Assembly (NCBI RefSeq): GCF_017811815.1
Contig: NZ_JADKZI010000001.1
Location: 186,001 to 250,000, forward strand
DNA: 64,000 nucleotides
Direction: 5' to 3'
Source: Flavonifractor sp. AGMB03687
GTDB taxonomy: Bacteria > Bacillota > Clostridia > Oscillospirales > Oscillospiraceae
Part shown: positions 8,449-16,667 of the stretch, piece after piece
How positions within the stretch are numbered: the stretch's first letter is position 1
Layout: each line of letters starts with the position of its first letter
Notes under the pieces: generated by a model
The model's input: the letters and a program-made list of their open reading frames with translations, nothing else
Database searches by the model: none
Told to the model about the DNA's origin: nothing
Translations under genes and position numbers: made by a program

Positions 8449-8712
8449 CCGTTACCCTGTGTAGTCCCTTGTAAACTGTACTTTACCGTTGATGAAACTA
8501 CCACCGGCAACCTGCACGATACCGCAATATGTAGATTGCCCCAGCCAACTTTAAAACATGACTGTATGGGTGTTCATGATGAGCCGCTGTGATAGTTCTC
8601 ATTGGGAAAACCTTTGTTTCTCTCTGACATCGCGAACCACTTTGACCAATCTATCTACCAAAGATTATGCATCCATCCCTCTATTGCAATTTTACCGTGC
8701 AAAATTCATATA

Positions 8713-8740
8713 GAGGGGACAGGGCATGCCCCGTCCCCTC
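8713..8740. promoter_or_regulatory. 28-bp inverted repeat in the WYL gene leader
   Basis: Arms of 13 bases (GAGGGGAC-A-GGGC and GCCC-C-GTCCCCTC) pair with one mismatch and contain the perfect core GGGCATGCCC. It sits 9 bases before the AAGGAGG of the WYL gene. It may be an operator bound by the WYL protein or a leader hairpin that limits read-through or translation. Confidence 0.5.
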
Positions 8741-8763
8741 TCCGCCGTAAGGAGGCAAATCCC

Positions 8764-9729
8764 ATGCAAAACAAAGAAGGCCAGCGCCGACTCTTTTTAC
8801 TACTGCAACTTCTCTTGGAACAGACAGACGAGGTCCACTCAGTGTCGAGTGGGGACGTTTTGCAGTTTTGGGCATCCAACGGCATCCCAGCCAACCGGAA
8901 GAATGTCTACAGCGACATTCAACTGCTCATGGATTTCGGCTTGGACGTTATCTGCGTCCGCAGTGCGCAGAACCGCTATTGCATCGGTTCCCGGCTGCTG
9001 GAACTGCCGGAACTCAAACTGTTGGTGGACGCCGTGGAGTCCTCCCACCTCATCACAGAGAAGAAAAGCGCCGCCCTCATCGAGAAGTTGGGCCATCTCA
9101 CCAGCCGGCACAACGCCGCGCTCCTGAACCGCCCCGTCTACATGGATGGCACGGCCAAGCCGGACAATGAGGCTGTGTACTACGCCATCGACACGATCCA
9201 GACGGCGATCCACGAACAGCGGGCAATCTCCTTCCGGTATTTTGAGTATACGCCGAAAAAAGAAAAGGTCCTGAAACACAAGGGATACCGCTATGGGTTC
9301 AGCCTCTACGCGCTCATCTGGAACCGGGACTTCTACTACGCCGTGGGCTGGTCGGAAAAGCATGGCAAGCTGGCACAGTTCCGGGTGGACCGCATGACGG
9401 CCATCCGGGAGTCGGATGCCCCCTACACAGCAGACCCGTCCTTCGATCCGGCGTCCTACATCCGGGAAGTCTTTGGAATGTATCACGACGCGCCCAAACG
9501 GGTGACTCTGCTGTGTGAAAACCGCACCATGCGGAGCGTCATAGACCACTTTGGCGAGGATGTGGCCACAGAGGTGGTGGACGCCAAACACTTCCGGGCC
9601 GCGGTGGATGTGGCGCCCACCCCACCATTTTTCTCTTGGGTGTTCACTTTCGGCGGCGCCATCCGCATTGAAAGCCCAGCCGATGTGTTGGCAAGGATGA
9701 AAGAAATGGCCGCATGGCTGTGCATATAA
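8764..9729 (+). CDS. WYL-domain transcriptional regulator
   Basis: A 321-residue regulator. An N-terminal helix-turn-helix (about 5-75, with NRKNVYSDIQLLMDFGLDV) is followed by a WYL ligand-sensing domain (about 138-215; FRYFEY, YALIWNRDFYYAVGW) and the WCX C-terminal region. WYL proteins often sense nucleic acids or nucleotides and control defence or mobile-element genes. The ATG at 8764 has AAGGAGG nine bases upstream; an in-frame extension to 8602 has none. It is transcribed alone, converging on the conjugation block. Confidence 0.85.
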   Translation: MQNKEGQRRLFLLLQLLLEQTDEVHSVSSGDVLQFWASNGIPANRKNVYSDIQLLMDFGLDVICVRSAQNRYCIGSRLLELPELKLLVDAVESSHLITEKKSAALIEKLGHLTSRHNAALLNRPVYMDGTAKPDNEAVYYAIDTIQTAIHEQRAISFRYFEYTPKKEKVLKHKGYRYGFSLYALIWNRDFYYAVGWSEKHGKLAQFRVDRMTAIRESDAPYTADPSFDPASYIREVFGMYHDAPKRVTLLCENRTMRSVIDHFGEDVATEVVDAKHFRAAVDVAPTPPFFSWVFTFGGAIRIESPADVLARMKEMAAWLCI

Positions 9730-9737
9730 AAGCAAGA

Positions 9738-9771
9738 GGGATCTGTCCAGAGAGGTCTGGGCAGATCCCTA
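9738..9771. terminator. Hairpin after the WYL gene
   Basis: AGGGATCTGTCC and GGGCAGATCCCT form a 12-bp stem with one G-U pair. It lies just after the WYL stop codon and probably ends its transcript. It is GC-rich without a long T-tract. Confidence 0.5.
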
Positions 9772-9791
9772 TCACCTTTATTGGGCAGGAG

Positions 9792-9823
9792 AGCCGCCGC
9801 AGGGATATATCCCCGCAGCGGCC
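9792..9823. terminator. Hairpin at the end of the conjugation operon
   Basis: GCCGCCGCAGGGA and TCCCCGCAGCGGC form a stem with a short TATA loop. It follows the stop codon of the minus-strand NlpC/P60 gene and faces the WYL gene end, so it likely stops the conjugation transcript. Confidence 0.45.
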
Positions 9824-9834
9824 CTTCCTGATTC

Positions 9835-11925
9835 TCAGTCCGAAAAGTATACCGGCCTGCTGATGGCCGTAAAGCCCTCGATGCCTGTGATCACCACATT
9901 GTTGTATCCGCTGGCGCAGTGGATGATGAGCAGATTGCCGCTCTCATCCCTGCCGCCCACGATGCCGACATGGCTGTCGCCAGGGTAGAATACCAAGTCG
10001 CCTGGGAGCGCATCGTCCCAGGAGATGGCAGTGCAGTAACTGTGCTGACTGGCTGCTCCGCCGCCGTGGCCGATGATGTACTCGCCGCCTGTGGCGTTAT
10101 AGAATACCCAATCGACATATCCCGAGCAATCCATCCCGTAGGGGCGGTAGGTGCCGGAACTGGAGCTGCCGGGGGCGGTGACCTGCATGGTGGTTCCCCA
10201 GCGGGAGTCCCAGCCAAGGACCAGGCTCTTGCCACCCCAGAAGTAATTGACCTTACCCACCAGCTGGCAGGCTGTTTTTACGATCTCCCGGCGCTCGGCG
10301 CTCAGATCCTCTGGCAGCGAAGCAAGCAGTTCCTTGGCGTCAGCCTCTGTCACAGCCAGATTCCCAATGGCCTCGCCCAGCAGATCGAGGTTCTCCAACA
10401 GGTCGTCCAGCATATCGTTCTGCTCATCAGTAAAGGCATAGTATTCCCGCATCTCATCCACAGTCTTGCCTGTGACGGTAATCGTCAGAATGGTTTCCGT
10501 CCAACTGTCATCCTCGCCATCGTCCGGGGTGCTGTCTGGGTGGTCTATGGTTTCTGCCTCGGAGGAGAGGGTTGTCATATCCCCGAACACCTCCTTCAGC
10601 CATGCTACCCTGTCGGTGTCCAGAGTAACCACATCCACACCGTCATTGGTCCCCGCAGTTTTTACCGCAAACACAGCCACGACCTCCCGCCAGTCCGGCG
10701 GGGCACGTTCTATGATGATTTGATCGTAGTCCCCAGCCTGCAGTTCCTCCAGTTTGCCGGCGTACTCCACATTGATCTGAGCGATGGCTGTGCTGAGCGC
10801 CACGGAGGTGCTGTCTGCAGGCTCGTTGGCGAACAGGATGCCGAAGGGCGAGGCGATGAGCATGCCGATCAGGCAGATGAACACCAACAGGGCGAGGACA
10901 ACGGAACCGCCGGCGGCCGCGGCGGCGATCAGGCTCCGTGCCGCCGCGAGGATGGCCCGCAGGGCGTTCCCTGCTTTGGCGGCGGCCTTTTTCGCTGCAC
11001 TACCGGTTTGCTTTGCCACCTGACGGGACATAGCCATCTGCTGTGCCGCACGGGCTGTTTGGGCGCTCTGGGCGGCGCGGGTGGCCCCTCGCCCCGCCTG
11101 GGTGACGGTCCTCCCGGCATGATCCGATGTCTTTACCGTCTGCCTGGGAGCGCTCACAGCCGGTTTTGCGTGATGCACCGCCCAGCTCCGGCCCGTCTCT
11201 TTTATGGCAGGCGTTCTGCGTTTCCCTTTTGGCAGCGGGTCGGCGTCTTGGACAGGCTTCGCCTTTGTCCACGTGGGAGACATAGTCCTGTCCTGCCTGC
11301 CCCCTTTCCCAAGCGCAGATCTGCCGGAAAGCCGGAGATCTCCTGCAGGAGGTACAAGATCATTCCCGCTGTCTGCTGGCTGCCGCATCCGTTCGACTTT
11401 GGCCTGCGCTGATTTCTGCGCCGCCTGCCGTCCGCGCTCCCGAATGAAGGGCTGCTGGCCCTGGGTGCGCACTGGGGACAGACCGGAAGTTGGCGTTCCC
11501 GTCTGGGTGCGCATGTAGATGTCTTTGGTCTTGATCCGCTGTCCGGCGTTTCCGCTTGGTTTCGCTGGCTGGCCTATTGCTACGGTGCTATGTCGACTTT
11601 CCCAACCCTGTGCGCGGATCTCCGGCGCGGGATCCACGGCAGTTGGATCTGCAGGGGCGCTGTCGCTGGAGGTGCGGTTCTTCCGCCTCTCTTTGACGAG
11701 TTTTTCCGCACCGCGCTCCATGCGGCGAATACCGCCTGCGGCGGTGTCCTCGATTTGGTCGCCGCCATAGTCATCCCGCTGCCCCTGCTGTGCGGCGTCC
11801 CGCAGACCTGTCCGCAGGCGGTCTGATCCGTCCTCCAGACCGCGATGGACCAGTTCCTTCGGTGCGGCTTTTATCTTCTTGTGGATAGAGGACACAGTCT
11901 GGGGTTTCTCCTTGATCTTATCCAT
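9835..11925 (-). CDS. Conjugation-associated NlpC/P60 peptidoglycan hydrolase
   Basis: A 696-residue membrane-anchored wall hydrolase thought to open peptidoglycan for the transfer channel. Residues 1-330 are basic, low in hydrophobicity and probably cytoplasmic. A transmembrane helix is at about 333-366. A linker domain follows, and the C-terminal NlpC/P60 domain has catalytic Cys600 (MDCSGYVDW), His652 (DSHVGIV) and His669. GGGAGG precedes the ATG. It is the last gene of the conjugation operon, 30 bases after virB4. Confidence 0.85.
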   Translation of the reverse strand: MDKIKEKPQTVSSIHKKIKAAPKELVHRGLEDGSDRLRTGLRDAAQQGQRDDYGGDQIEDTAAGGIRRMERGAEKLVKERRKNRTSSDSAPADPTAVDPAPEIRAQGWESRHSTVAIGQPAKPSGNAGQRIKTKDIYMRTQTGTPTSGLSPVRTQGQQPFIRERGRQAAQKSAQAKVERMRQPADSGNDLVPPAGDLRLSGRSALGKGGRQDRTMSPTWTKAKPVQDADPLPKGKRRTPAIKETGRSWAVHHAKPAVSAPRQTVKTSDHAGRTVTQAGRGATRAAQSAQTARAAQQMAMSRQVAKQTGSAAKKAAAKAGNALRAILAAARSLIAAAAAGGSVVLALLVFICLIGMLIASPFGILFANEPADSTSVALSTAIAQINVEYAGKLEELQAGDYDQIIIERAPPDWREVVAVFAVKTAGTNDGVDVVTLDTDRVAWLKEVFGDMTTLSSEAETIDHPDSTPDDGEDDSWTETILTITVTGKTVDEMREYYAFTDEQNDMLDDLLENLDLLGEAIGNLAVTEADAKELLASLPEDLSAERREIVKTACQLVGKVNYFWGGKSLVLGWDSRWGTTMQVTAPGSSSSGTYRPYGMDCSGYVDWVFYNATGGEYIIGHGGGAASQHSYCTAISWDDALPGDLVFYPGDSHVGIVGGRDESGNLLIIHCASGYNNVVITGIEGFTAISRPVYFSD

Positions 11926-11955
11926 CCGGCCGCCTCCCCATGAATGCGGGCCGCA

Positions 11956-14334
11956 TTATGTGGCCCGCCCCGGCGCATGGATGCCGTCCGAGTCAGAGGG
12001 TTTGGTGGTCATCAGGCGGTACAGCCGGTTTTTGGGGAAGTTGTCCATAAAGGGCACAATGGCGCTGCCGCATTTGATGAGACCGCGGCCGGAGTCCACG
12101 TTGGTGATGTAGGAGAGTTGGTTGTCCGAAATGTTCAGCAGCCGGGCAAGCTCCGTCCGGTCCGTCGCCGCCTGATTGAGCATGACGAGAAACTCGCTGT
12201 TGGCCAGCATAGTCCGGGCGGTATGGGACTGCAGGAGATCGTCTACATTCTGCGTGATGCCGGTACAGCAGGCCCTGTATTTGCGCACGCGCTTCCACAG
12301 GGTAAACAGGAAGTTGGCACTGTACTCGTGCTGAAACAGGAGATAGATCTCGTCAATGTAGATCCAGGTGTTGCGCCCCTGTTGCCGGTTGCGGATGATG
12401 CGGTTGAAAATGCTGTCCAGCACCACCAGCATGCCCACAGGCAAGAGCTGTCGGCCCAGATCCCGGATGTCATAGCAGAGGATACGGGAATTAGTGTCCA
12501 CATTGGTGGGCTTGGCGAAAGTGTTGAGGCTGCCCTCTGTGAACAGTTCAATGGCCAGCGCCACATCCCGCGCCTCCGGCTCCGGCTGGCGCAGCAGTTC
12601 GGCGTGGAAATCCTGCAGGGTGGGCACAGCCCCTGTATAGTCTCTGCGGATATACTCCCGGTAGCACTGGGCGGCACACCGGTCGATGATGGATTTCTCC
12701 TTGGCGGAGAGTTTCCCAGATCCCATGAGCTGCTCACACAGGGACAGAAGGAATTCAGATTTCAGCACTACCGGATTCTCACCATCGCCGTAGCCCTGCT
12801 CCATGTCCATTGCGTTGATGTGGTTTGGCGAGGTAGCGGACACCTCGATGACCTCGCCGCCCAGCCCCTCGATGAGCGGCCGGTATTCAGATTCGGGATC
12901 GATGACAATGATGTCGTCCGGCAGACCGCCTGCACCGTTCTCCGCCGCCAGGGCCAGCCCCACCATCTCACGCTTGGCGGTGAAGGACTTGCCGGAGCCG
13001 GACACGCCGAGGACAAAGCCGTTGGCGTTGAGCAACTCCCAGCGGTTGGCGAGGATGAGGTTTTTGCTGATGACATTCTGCCCATAGTACACACCGCCCT
13101 GATGGCGGATCTCCTGGGCCTTGAAGGGCATGAGGACGGCCAGCGCCTCGGTGGTGAGGGTGCGAAGGGCGTCGATGCGGCGCAGGCCCAGTGGCAGTGC
13201 CGTCACCAGTCCCTCCGCTTGCTGCCAGTTAAGGGTGGAGAGCTGGCACAAATGCTTGCGGGCGATGGACTGGAGGGTTTCCGTGTCGCTGTCCAGTTCC
13301 TCTCTGCTATCCGCCAGATGTACCAGCGTCACCACGGCGAACATCATCCGCTGGTCACGGGTGGTGAGGTCGTCCAGCATCTCTCGGGTTTCCTTGCGCT
13401 GCTGTTCGAGGTCATACGGAACAACGGCGGAGAAATTGTTGTTGCTGTTCTGCCGGCGCTGCCAGTTGGTCACATTAGTTTCCACGCCCAGCAGGCGGTT
13501 CTGCATCTCCCGCACGGCCTCGTCCGTAGGAACGGGGATCACATCAATGGACAGCATGAGCGTCCGGTTCAGTTCCGTCAATTCGTTGATCATGGAGTCC
13601 TTGATGTAGGAGGCGTACTCCTTCAGGAACAGGACCCGCCCGAATTTATCGCCCATGACGAAGTGGTCCTTCTTGAATTCCAAACTGTCCGGGCAGATGG
13701 CATCCTTGTAGGAGGAGCCCTTCCGCATGCTGTCTTTCAGGTCAAAGCGGAACTCTGTTTCCTCACCTATCCGGTAGAAGTCATGGTGAATCCGCAGGCG
13801 CTCGATGGCGTCCAGTTCCTCACTGCGGGAGTCCAGCTTGTTGAGCCGGCTGGTGATGTCACTGGTGACACGGTCAAAAAAGGTTCTGGCTTCATCTACA
13901 TTTTTCTTGTGGGTGGACACAGTGATGTACCGCTCCTGCACCACGCTGTTAGACGAGTCGGTGACCTTGTCCGTGAGCATGGTGTTGTACTCGGCCCGGT
14001 AGCCGTCCAGGAAATCCCCACGGGGCGGGAGGAGGATGGTCTCCTCAAAGTTCTGGCGGTTGAGCCGTTTGTTGTTGATGGTGATCTTCGTGGTGGAGCC
14101 GGTGTCCAGCGCATTGAGCAGTTCGGAGTAATTCAGGAACATCGCCGTCTTGTCCTCTTTGGAGGCGATGGCGTAGTTGATATCCGAAAAGCGGATGCAC
14201 TTGGAGAACTTGCTCCCAAACTGAAAAACCCCATCCGGCCAGATGCGGCGGATGGGGATGGTGTCCTGTACAGATCTTGGCACGGTAAATTGTTCTTTGT
14301 CCTGCTTGAGCGTATTCTGCAGTGTTTTAATCAA
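11956..14334 (-). CDS. virB4: VirB4-type conjugation ATPase
   Basis: A 792-residue ATPase that powers the type IV secretion channel at the inner face of the membrane. Walker A is GVSGSGKSFT at residues 443-452; the Walker B region reads WIYIDEIYLLF. The N-terminal VirB4/TraE domain includes the conserved DFYRIG and MGDKFGRVLFL. It seems to start at a TTG (14334) with AAGGAGG nine bases upstream, overlapping the end of prgI by 8 bases, so the two are probably translationally coupled. Confidence 0.92.
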   Translation of the reverse strand: MIKTLQNTLKQDKEQFTVPRSVQDTIPIRRIWPDGVFQFGSKFSKCIRFSDINYAIASKEDKTAMFLNYSELLNALDTGSTTKITINNKRLNRQNFEETILLPPRGDFLDGYRAEYNTMLTDKVTDSSNSVVQERYITVSTHKKNVDEARTFFDRVTSDITSRLNKLDSRSEELDAIERLRIHHDFYRIGEETEFRFDLKDSMRKGSSYKDAICPDSLEFKKDHFVMGDKFGRVLFLKEYASYIKDSMINELTELNRTLMLSIDVIPVPTDEAVREMQNRLLGVETNVTNWQRRQNSNNNFSAVVPYDLEQQRKETREMLDDLTTRDQRMMFAVVTLVHLADSREELDSDTETLQSIARKHLCQLSTLNWQQAEGLVTALPLGLRRIDALRTLTTEALAVLMPFKAQEIRHQGGVYYGQNVISKNLILANRWELLNANGFVLGVSGSGKSFTAKREMVGLALAAENGAGGLPDDIIVIDPESEYRPLIEGLGGEVIEVSATSPNHINAMDMEQGYGDGENPVVLKSEFLLSLCEQLMGSGKLSAKEKSIIDRCAAQCYREYIRRDYTGAVPTLQDFHAELLRQPEPEARDVALAIELFTEGSLNTFAKPTNVDTNSRILCYDIRDLGRQLLPVGMLVVLDSIFNRIIRNRQQGRNTWIYIDEIYLLFQHEYSANFLFTLWKRVRKYRACCTGITQNVDDLLQSHTARTMLANSEFLVMLNQAATDRTELARLLNISDNQLSYITNVDSGRGLIKCGSAIVPFMDNFPKNRLYRLMTTKPSDSDGIHAPGRAT

Positions 14335-14680
14335 TCTTCAGGGCCTCCTTCATACTCGAATGCTCCATGAGTTTTGCGTACAGGTTGTCCGATTGGAAGA
14401 CGAGCCGATGAGGATATAAAAATTCCGTGCGGATATAGGCAAGTAGAAACTGCTCCAGCGTCATGCCGTTGTACTGAAAAAAGCCACCGAGGGCGAACGG
14501 GAAAGCGCACAAGACGCAAACCCATCCGATCTCGGAGGTAGCCAGCACGGAGCGCAGGCCAAAATATACGCCTACGGCAACGGCGACGGCCAGCAGCGCA
14601 AAGATGAGCTGGCGAAGCGACAGCCCGAAAAACAGGCTCTCCTGATAATTTCGGACTTCTTTGTTGATGCGTACCTCGAT
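14327..14680 (-). CDS. PrgI-family membrane protein, apparent ATC start
   Basis: The 117-residue frame (I/M)EVRINKEVRNYQESLFFGLSLRQ... matches PrgI proteins, the small two-helix partners (VirB3-like) that sit before VirB4. Transmembrane segments are at about 24-46 and 52-70. There is no ATG, GTG or TTG before the second helix. An in-frame TGA lies three codons upstream, within GGAGGTGA, which stands six bases before an ATC codon. I therefore choose ATC at 14680. A GTG at 14548 would delete the conserved N-terminus and first helix. Confidence 0.8.
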   Translation of the reverse strand: MEVRINKEVRNYQESLFFGLSLRQLIFALLAVAVAVGVYFGLRSVLATSEIGWVCVLCAFPFALGGFFQYNGMTLEQFLLAYIRTEFLYPHRLVFQSDNLYAKLMEHSSMKEALKID

Positions 14681-14694
14681 TGGATTTCACCTCC
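14678..14694 (-). promoter_or_regulatory. Ribosome site deciding the ATC start of prgI
   Basis: GGAGGTGA (14694-14687), six bases, then ATC (14680-14678). The TGA inside the ribosome site is in frame, so no upstream start is possible. The same geometry recurs before the virB6-like gene. Confidence 0.65.
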
Positions 14695-14786
14695 GTTTCC
14701 ATTCCTGAACTTTTGGCAGACAGGAGTTGCCGTGTCCGCCGGGATATGCTAACATCAAAGTGAAAAAATACGAGAGGGGTGTACCC

Positions 14787-15131
14787 ATGTTATATGCATA
14801 TATTTTTCTGGGAGCCGGGATCCTGATCCTGTCCATCTTGTTTCGCCTGGCTGCGGTATTCCGTTTGACCATCCCGCTGCTGTACGCGCTGGTGATGCCG
14901 ACGCTGCTGAGCGATTGGTACTACGCCCACTACACGCTGGCCAATGCAATATGGTACGTCCTGCTGGCGATCACGGTCCTGTCTTGGGTGTACTCTCTGG
15001 TGCGGAAAATCTCCGCCAGCATGGAGCGGCGTCGGCATGAAAAAGCGAAAGAGGAGATCTTGATCCAGCGGGTGCGGGAGGCCGGCCGCAATGGCGGCGG
15101 CATCATCCATGTTGACGACCTGTCGGATTAA
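14787..15131 (+). CDS. Small two-helix membrane protein inside the conjugation block
   Basis: A 114-residue protein on the strand opposite to the conjugation genes. It starts MLYAYIFLGAGILILSILF and has three hydrophobic stretches (about 2-24, 27-43, 50-70), then a basic, charged cytoplasmic tail ending HVDDLSD. The ribosome site (GAGAGGGGTG) is moderate. I do not recognise the family; a role such as entry exclusion or regulation would be speculation. Its end meets the virB6-like stop, overlapping by four bases in convergent orientation. Confidence 0.55.
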   Translation: MLYAYIFLGAGILILSILFRLAAVFRLTIPLLYALVMPTLLSDWYYAHYTLANAIWYVLLAITVLSWVYSLVRKISASMERRRHEKAKEEILIQRVREAGRNGGGIIHVDDLSD

Positions 15132-15972
15132 CCAAGGCCCATCAGTTCCCGCACCAGCCGGTCGCTCATCTTGATGGCGCCGACTAATACAAGCATGTTG
15201 AAAATCAGTTCCCCGACGTAGTTCCAAACGATGGTGGCGGCAGCCATTGTATCATCCGCGATGGCTGGCGGCGCCGCGGCAAACTGTGAAAAAATAATAC
15301 AGGCTAAAACGATCATACAGCCCTCCAGGCAGATGGCGGCGTAACTCTTGATAAAAGCCACGCCGATGCTGCTGGAGGGCTGTCCTGCGAAACTGGCCAG
15401 AGGGATAGGGGCGATGGCCGTCGCCATGTAGAGTTTGAAAAGCGGGAATACACGGTGAGGATCATCACCAGCGAGAGGACCCAGATAAACAGGGACCCCA
15501 GGAGCGTCACCGCCCACAGCGGGATGCTCTCCAGAAAGCCCACATCCTCAATGATGGTCACCATCTCGTCCGGCAGGGCCGTGCCAGACATAGCCGTGAG
15601 GCCGGAGGCGTCCATGATGGTGGACACCGCGCCCTGGGCAATGTTGAACAGGGCCATCATCAACTCCAGACCGTATGTGACGGCCCCCTGCGCCAGCGCG
15701 AACCGCACAAAGGTCTTGACCGCCGCCTCTGGCCGTTTGAGTTCCGTAAAGCTGCCGCAGGTCTTGACCACGCCGGCCACGAAAAACAGCACCAGCAGGG
15801 CGTAGCCAATGGCTCTCAGCGCGTCATGGATATTGAGAATGACATCCCAGATCCCACCGCCTTTGAATTCTTCCGGCGACGTGGAGATGAGCGTCCAGAT
15901 CTCGGTGAGTTTATCATTCCAGGTAGCAAGGGCTGAGTTCAGGTTGTCAACGATCCAGTTTCCACTTCCGAT
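15128..15972 (-). pseudogene. VirB6/TrbL-like conjugation membrane protein, frameshifted, apparent ATC start
   Basis: Polytopic channel protein of about 281 residues when the two frames are joined. The first frame begins (I/M)GSGNWIVDNLNSALATW and runs through ...MILTVYSRF; the second continues KLYMATAIAPIPLASF...RELMGLG. They meet at a run of four A (15438-15441, plus strand), where one extra base would restore a continuous protein. The start is an ATC at 15972 with GGAGGTGA six bases upstream and an in-frame TGA inside that site. A GTG at 15792 would remove a conserved N-terminal region. The gene is broken as written; a one-base sequencing error in the homopolymer is possible. Confidence 0.75.
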
Positions 15973-15986
15973 GGTTTTTCACCTCC
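15970..15986 (-). promoter_or_regulatory. Ribosome site deciding the ATC start of the virB6-like gene
   Basis: GGAGGTGA (15986-15979), six bases, then ATC (15972-15970), an arrangement identical to that of prgI. The in-frame TGA within the ribosome site excludes upstream starts. Confidence 0.65.
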
Positions 15987-16003
15987 ATTCTCGTAAATTT
16001 GTG

Positions 16004-16032
16004 TTGATATTTACTCATAATTTTGCTATACT
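16004..16032 (+). promoter_or_regulatory. Sigma-70 type promoter of the toxin-antitoxin pair
   Basis: TTGATA (16004-16009), a 17-base spacer and TATACT (16027-16032), followed by AAGGAGGTGA at 16041-16050 and the antitoxin ATG at 16056. Spacing is ideal for a housekeeping promoter. Confidence 0.75.
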
Positions 16033-16055
16033 ATTTGCACAAGGAGGTGACAGCA

Positions 16056-16328
16056 ATGCCGAGCATCCGTCCCATTTCTGATTTACGAAACAGTGCGAAT
16101 GAAATCTCGGATTTCTGCCGGCAGACAAAGGAGCCTGTCTATATTACTCGCAACGGCACCGGGGATATGGTGGTGGTCAGTATAGAAGAATATGAGCGCC
16201 AGCAGGCTCTGATCGACCTGTACGGGAAATTGGCGATTGCCGAACAGGAGATTGCCTCCGGCGCGGAGGGCGCAGATTTCGCGGACTTTGCCAAGCGTAT
16301 GCGGGAGCGTGTCCATGGAAAACTATAA
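16056..16328 (+). CDS. Phd/YefM-family antitoxin
   Basis: A 90-residue antitoxin. The N-terminal DNA-binding part (MPSIRPISDLRNSANEISDFCRQTKEPVYITRNG) is the Phd/YefM fold, and the C-terminal helices should bind and block the toxin. AAGGAGGTGA is five bases before the ATG. The toxin gene overlaps its end by 14 bases, typical of coupled pairs. It likely represses its own promoter. Confidence 0.88.
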   Translation: MPSIRPISDLRNSANEISDFCRQTKEPVYITRNGTGDMVVVSIEEYERQQALIDLYGKLAIAEQEIASGAEGADFADFAKRMRERVHGKL

Positions 16329-16617
16329 GGTAAAAATCTATCCTACTGCCCAGCAGGATTTGCTGGAGATTATAGAGTACCTAAACACGCTGTCGCCGGA
16401 GGCGGCACTGCGCTACTACGATTTGCTGACGGAACAGATCGCGAGCCTGTCGAGGATGCCGGAGCGATGTCCGAAGCCGAAGGACCTGGCACTGGCTGCC
16501 AAGGGCTACCGCTATCTCATTGTAGAAAACTATCTGGTGTTCTACATCGTATCCGATGACACGGTTCAAATCCGCCGCATCCTCTATGGCCGCCGGGACT
16601 ACCGGCTCTTGCTGTAA
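16315..16617 (+). CDS. RelE/ParE-family toxin
   Basis: A 100-residue toxin of the RelE/ParE superfamily (YKVKIYPTAQQDLLEIIEYL at the N-terminus, IRRILYGRRDYRLLL at the C-terminus). Members either cut mRNA on ribosomes (RelE) or poison gyrase (ParE); sequence alone does not decide. With the antitoxin it forms an addiction module that would stabilise the ICE. It lies between the Maff2 and virB6-like genes, on the opposite strand. Confidence 0.85.
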   Translation: MENYKVKIYPTAQQDLLEIIEYLNTLSPEAALRYYDLLTEQIASLSRMPERCPKPKDLALAAKGYRYLIVENYLVFYIVSDDTVQIRRILYGRRDYRLLL

Positions 16618-16631
16618 TATAAACTACGTTA

Positions 16632-16665
16632 CAGGAGGGCGCATTTGCGCCCTCCTGCTTTTACC
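16632..16665. terminator. Bidirectional intrinsic terminator after the toxin gene
   Basis: CAGGAGGGCGCA-TT-TGCGCCCTCCTG is a perfect 12-bp stem followed on the plus strand by CTTTT. It ends the toxin-antitoxin transcript and, read on the minus strand, could reduce transcription from Maff2 into the antisense region of the toxin genes. Confidence 0.7.
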
Positions 16666-16667
16666 CC

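Larger units (their letters stand above)
1..8450. mobile_element. Partial mobilizable element with resistance cluster (right part)
   Basis: This stretch holds a resistance cluster on the minus strand and, on the plus strand, repA, a MobV relaxase and a large serine recombinase. A relaxase without any conjugation channel of its own indicates an integrative mobilizable element that borrows a conjugation machine, here probably that of the neighbouring ICE. Large serine recombinase genes normally sit at the end of their element, so the right boundary is placed just after the recombinase gene. The left end lies outside the window. No duplicated attachment sequence was identified, so the boundary is an inference. 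Confidence 0.6.

Noticed and set aside
8449-8763. Possible coding remnant between the recombinase and the WYL gene
   Set aside because: A plus-strand frame (YFTVDETTTGNLHDTAICRL...) reads about 40 codons but has no start, ribosome site or family match.
11944-14370. 808-codon plus-strand frame opposite virB4
   Set aside because: It mirrors the virB4 coding strand; the protein is histidine- and glycine-rich without motifs, a typical shadow in GC-rich DNA.
14331-14702. 123-codon frame beginning with ATG at prgI
   Set aside because: Gives an arginine-rich unlikely protein; the PrgI sequence is in a different frame starting at ATC.
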